NCBI RefSeq assembly: GCF_004000825.1
Contig: NZ_BILZ01000012.1
Location: 45,571-109,570, forward strand
Direction: 5' to 3'
DNA length: 64,000 nucleotides
DNA from: Paenibacillus kobensis NBRC 15729
GTDB lineage: Bacteria; Bacillota; Bacilli; Paenibacillales; Paenibacillaceae
Shown here: positions 62,085 through 64,000 of the stretch, one piece after another
Layout of the letters: each line of letters opens with the position of its first letter
Numbering within the stretch: position 1 is the first letter of the stretch
The notes under the pieces: model-generated
The model's database searches: none
The model's input: only the letters and a program-made list of their open reading frames with translations
Told to the model about the DNA's origin: nothing
Made by a program: the position numbers and the translations under genes

Positions 62085-64000
62085 CTACTTCAGAACGATC
62101 GATGCCCGGCTGTGGCCCTCCTTCGTCTTGCTCACTTCAATTGCAGCCGGGAACGCCTGCTTCAATTCCTGCACATGCGAGATGACGCCGATCATTCGGC
62201 CGGCCTTCTGCAGATCGACCAGCGTCAGGATCGCCTTGCCTAGCGATTCTTCGTCGAGCGAGCCGAAGCCTTCGTCAATGAACATCATCTCGATCGAGAT
62301 GCCGCCCTGATGCGATTGAATCACATCGGTCATCCCGAGCGCCAGCGCCAGCGATGCGTTAAACTTCTCGCCGCCGGACAACGACTTCACGTCGCGGTTC
62401 TGGCCGGTATAGGCATCATAGACATCAAGGCCCAGGCCGCTCTGCCTGCCTCGAGCCTCCAGGCGGTCGCTGCGCAGCAGGACGAATTGGCCGTCGGACA
62501 ATCCGCGCAGCCGTTCATTCGCCGCATGCAGAATCTGGTCCAAATATTCGATTAAAATATACCGCTCGAAGGACATCTTCAGCGCGTTGTCGCCCTTCAC
62601 CATCTGATAAAGATCGGCAACCTTCTCCAGCTGTCCCTCTAAGGTTGCGCATTGTCCAGCCGCTTGAGCTATCGACGCGCGAAGACGCTCGGCTGCTTCC
62701 GCATATCGGTCCGCCGTCTGCAGCGCGAGCAGCGCTTCTTCCAGTTCGCTGCGAACGAGCGTCAACGATGCTTCGATCGCGGAAGTATCGACCTGCGATT
62801 GGCCCTCCAGCTCGCGTTCCAATTGCACGACCGCATCAACTGCAGATGCCGATGCGGCACGACAGCTGTCCGCTTGCTCGCGGAGCGCCGCTCTGACAGA
62901 CTCGGGCCGCTTCGCCGCCATGTATTCCTCTTTGCCCGCAAAACCGTCCTTCGCAAGCTCCGCTGCAAAACGGTCCGAAGCGTGTTCCAACTCCTTGTCC
63001 GCTTCCGCAGCTGTCTCGACCAGCTGCGCGGCAGCCGCGCGCTGCTCAGCAAGCCTGGTCGCCGCCGATTGCAGCGCTTCCTCCGCCTGCTTCCAGGAAG
63101 CCGCGAGCGCCGCCGCTCGTCCGCTGCATTCCTGCAGCCGGGCTGTCAGCCGTTCCGGCGTCCTCAGCGGCTCCTCGATCGCTTCAAGTTCCGTCTCGAG
63201 ACGAGACTGCTTGGCGCTCCGTTCGACCGTATGCTCCCGCAATTGCTCGGACAGAACGTCCTTCTCCCGCTGATGCGCATCCAACTGCCGTTCGGTTAAC
63301 GCCGCGCGATCCCGTAACGAAGCGAGTCCCTCGCGGACCGTCTTCAGCCGTTCGGTCTCCTGCTTTAACCGCTTACCTTCCTCCAGCGTCGACGTCTGCT
63401 GTACATGCAGTGGCAAGTCCTTACCTATACCGTATTCATTCCAATGATGATTATGACTATCAAGCCGTTCCCGCTCGGCAGCTGCCTGGGCCATCGCGGC
63501 GCTCAGCTCGCGCTCAGCCGCCTGCAGTTGCTCCTTCTTCGCCTGCAGCAATTCCCTGGAAGGCAATTCTCCGGCAGGCACTGCCTTCGCCGGATGCTCG
63601 CTGCTGCCGCATACCGGACATGGCTTGCCGTCATGCAGATGTACAGCGAGCAGACTCGCTTGGCCTTCGAGCCAGGCCGACTCCAGCCGGTCATGCTCGC
63701 CTCGCAGGCGCTTCACTCCCGCCGTAAATTCCGCTTCCGCGCGGGACAGATCGCCAAGCTTCCGCTCCGCCTCGGCCAGCTCGCCGAGAATGCGGTGCTT
63801 GTCCCGCAGCTTCGCAAGCTGCTCCAGCAGCTCCGGCAGCTTCGCCGTCTCCGCATCCGCCGATGCTATGCGCTCGGCGGACTCGCGTTTCTCCTCACGG
63901 AGCCGCGCGAGCGCCTGCTCCGTCTCTTGCAGCTTCGCCGCGAGCGCCCGCTCTGCGGCCAGCAGCCGCTCCGCCTCGGCGCGCCGCTCGGCGAGCGTCC
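62085..64000 (-). CDS. sbcC: Nuclease complex ATPase SbcC, 5' part outside the window
   Basis: C-terminal 638 residues of the SMC-like ATPase that works with nuclease SbcD on DNA ends and hairpins. The open frame continues to the window edge as coiled coil (RLREEKRESAERIASADAET). The zinc hook is DGKPCPVCGSSEHPAKAVPA, followed by the returning coiled coil and the C-terminal ATPase lobe: MSFERYILIEYLDQILHAAN, signature SLSGGEKFNASLALALGMTD, Walker B EMMFIDEGFGSLDEESLGKA and the switch His in IGVISHVQELK. A GTG at 63716 is an internal Val codon, not the start. Confidence 0.95.
   Translation of the reverse strand, partial: TLAERRAEAERLLAAERALAAKLQETEQALARLREEKRESAERIASADAETAKLPELLEQLAKLRDKHRILGELAEAERKLGDLSRAEAEFTAGVKRLRGEHDRLESAWLEGQASLLAVHLHDGKPCPVCGSSEHPAKAVPAGELPSRELLQAKKEQLQAAERELSAAMAQAAAERERLDSHNHHWNEYGIGKDLPLHVQQTSTLEEGKRLKQETERLKTVREGLASLRDRAALTERQLDAHQREKDVLSEQLREHTVERSAKQSRLETELEAIEEPLRTPERLTARLQECSGRAAALAASWKQAEEALQSAATRLAEQRAAAAQLVETAAEADKELEHASDRFAAELAKDGFAGKEEYMAAKRPESVRAALREQADSCRAASASAVDAVVQLERELEGQSQVDTSAIEASLTLVRSELEEALLALQTADRYAEAAERLRASIAQAAGQCATLEGQLEKVADLYQMVKGDNALKMSFERYILIEYLDQILHAANERLRGLSDGQFVLLRSDRLEARGRQSGLGLDVYDAYTGQNRDVKSLSGGEKFNASLALALGMTDVIQSHQGGISIEMMFIDEGFGSLDEESLGKAILTLVDLQKAGRMIGVISHVQELKQAFPAAIEVSKTKEGHSRASIVLK

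Noticed and set aside
63716..63716. Internal start of sbcC
   Set aside because: The codon is GTG inside a coiled coil that continues in frame to the window edge; SbcC proteins have a long N-terminal part upstream.

Overview
The window looks like chromosomal DNA from an endospore-forming Bacillota bacterium of the Paenibacillus type. The evidence is the spore-coat set cotJABC, sporulation gene yhbH, a YesM/YesN two-component pair beside a sugar ABC transporter, a very large S-layer-anchored GH10 xylanase, suf genes in the order C-D-S-U-B, and strong purine-rich ribosome binding sites. Base composition is about 50 percent GC throughout; no island of clearly foreign composition was evident by eye.

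Layout. 1-7730 (minus): a carbohydrate uptake cluster made of a histidine kinase, an AraC-type response regulator, a YhcH-type sugar protein, a solute-binding lipoprotein, two permeases and a ROK kinase cut by the window edge. A full-consensus cre site lies in the leader of the transport operon. 7.9-10.2 kb: small proteins and cotJA-cotJB-cotJC. 10.7-16.7 kb (minus): a CNNM/CorC-type membrane protein, radical SAM protein YfkAB, an HD-GYP protein, a YunD-like metallophosphatase and a small molybdopterin-oxidoreductase-like protein. 16.8-19.7 kb: molybdenum cofactor genes, moaA on minus and divergently a moaD-moaE fusion and moeB on plus. 19.9-21.0 kb: a second HD-GYP protein.

21.1-38.9 kb is the most interesting part: a compact contractile-tail cluster with PBSX (xkd) gene order, from tail terminator and sheath to fiber, holin and lysin. 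There are no terminase, portal, capsid or integrase genes. This is the layout of an R-type phage-tail bacteriocin (tailocin) or domesticated tail element. The tail assembly chaperone carries a textbook -1 frameshift signal (A AAA AAC, a 7-nt spacer, then a perfect 8-bp stem with a nested hairpin). Control appears to lie in a divergent switch: an XRE repressor and an ImmA-like protein on plus, a sigma-region-4-like activator on minus, and four TGATAA-N5-TTATCA operators between them. Between the activator and the first tail gene lie a 122-bp direct repeat present twice and three consecutive intrinsic terminators, so expression of the tail operon probably needs a dedicated activator-dependent promoter or antitermination.

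39.4-44.9 kb: the sufCDSUB iron-sulfur assembly operon (minus) with a Fur-like box upstream. 45-54 kb: a DUF1802 protein, methionine-salvage genes mtnK-mtnA (plus), a YunC-like protein, a Ser-rich-linker protein, a membrane protein whose reading frame runs through its own terminator, a 48-residue protein, a GGDEF-EAL protein with a degenerate GGDEF site, a DUF423 protein and yhbH. 54.5-57.1 kb (minus): a FecCD permease remnant, yhaM, tRNA-Thr(CGT) and cysK. 57.3-64 kb (minus): the modular xylanase with a near-cre site in its leader, a YcxB-like protein, and sbcC running off the window end. Cyclic-di-GMP turnover is represented by three proteins (two HD-GYP, one EAL) within about 39 kb.
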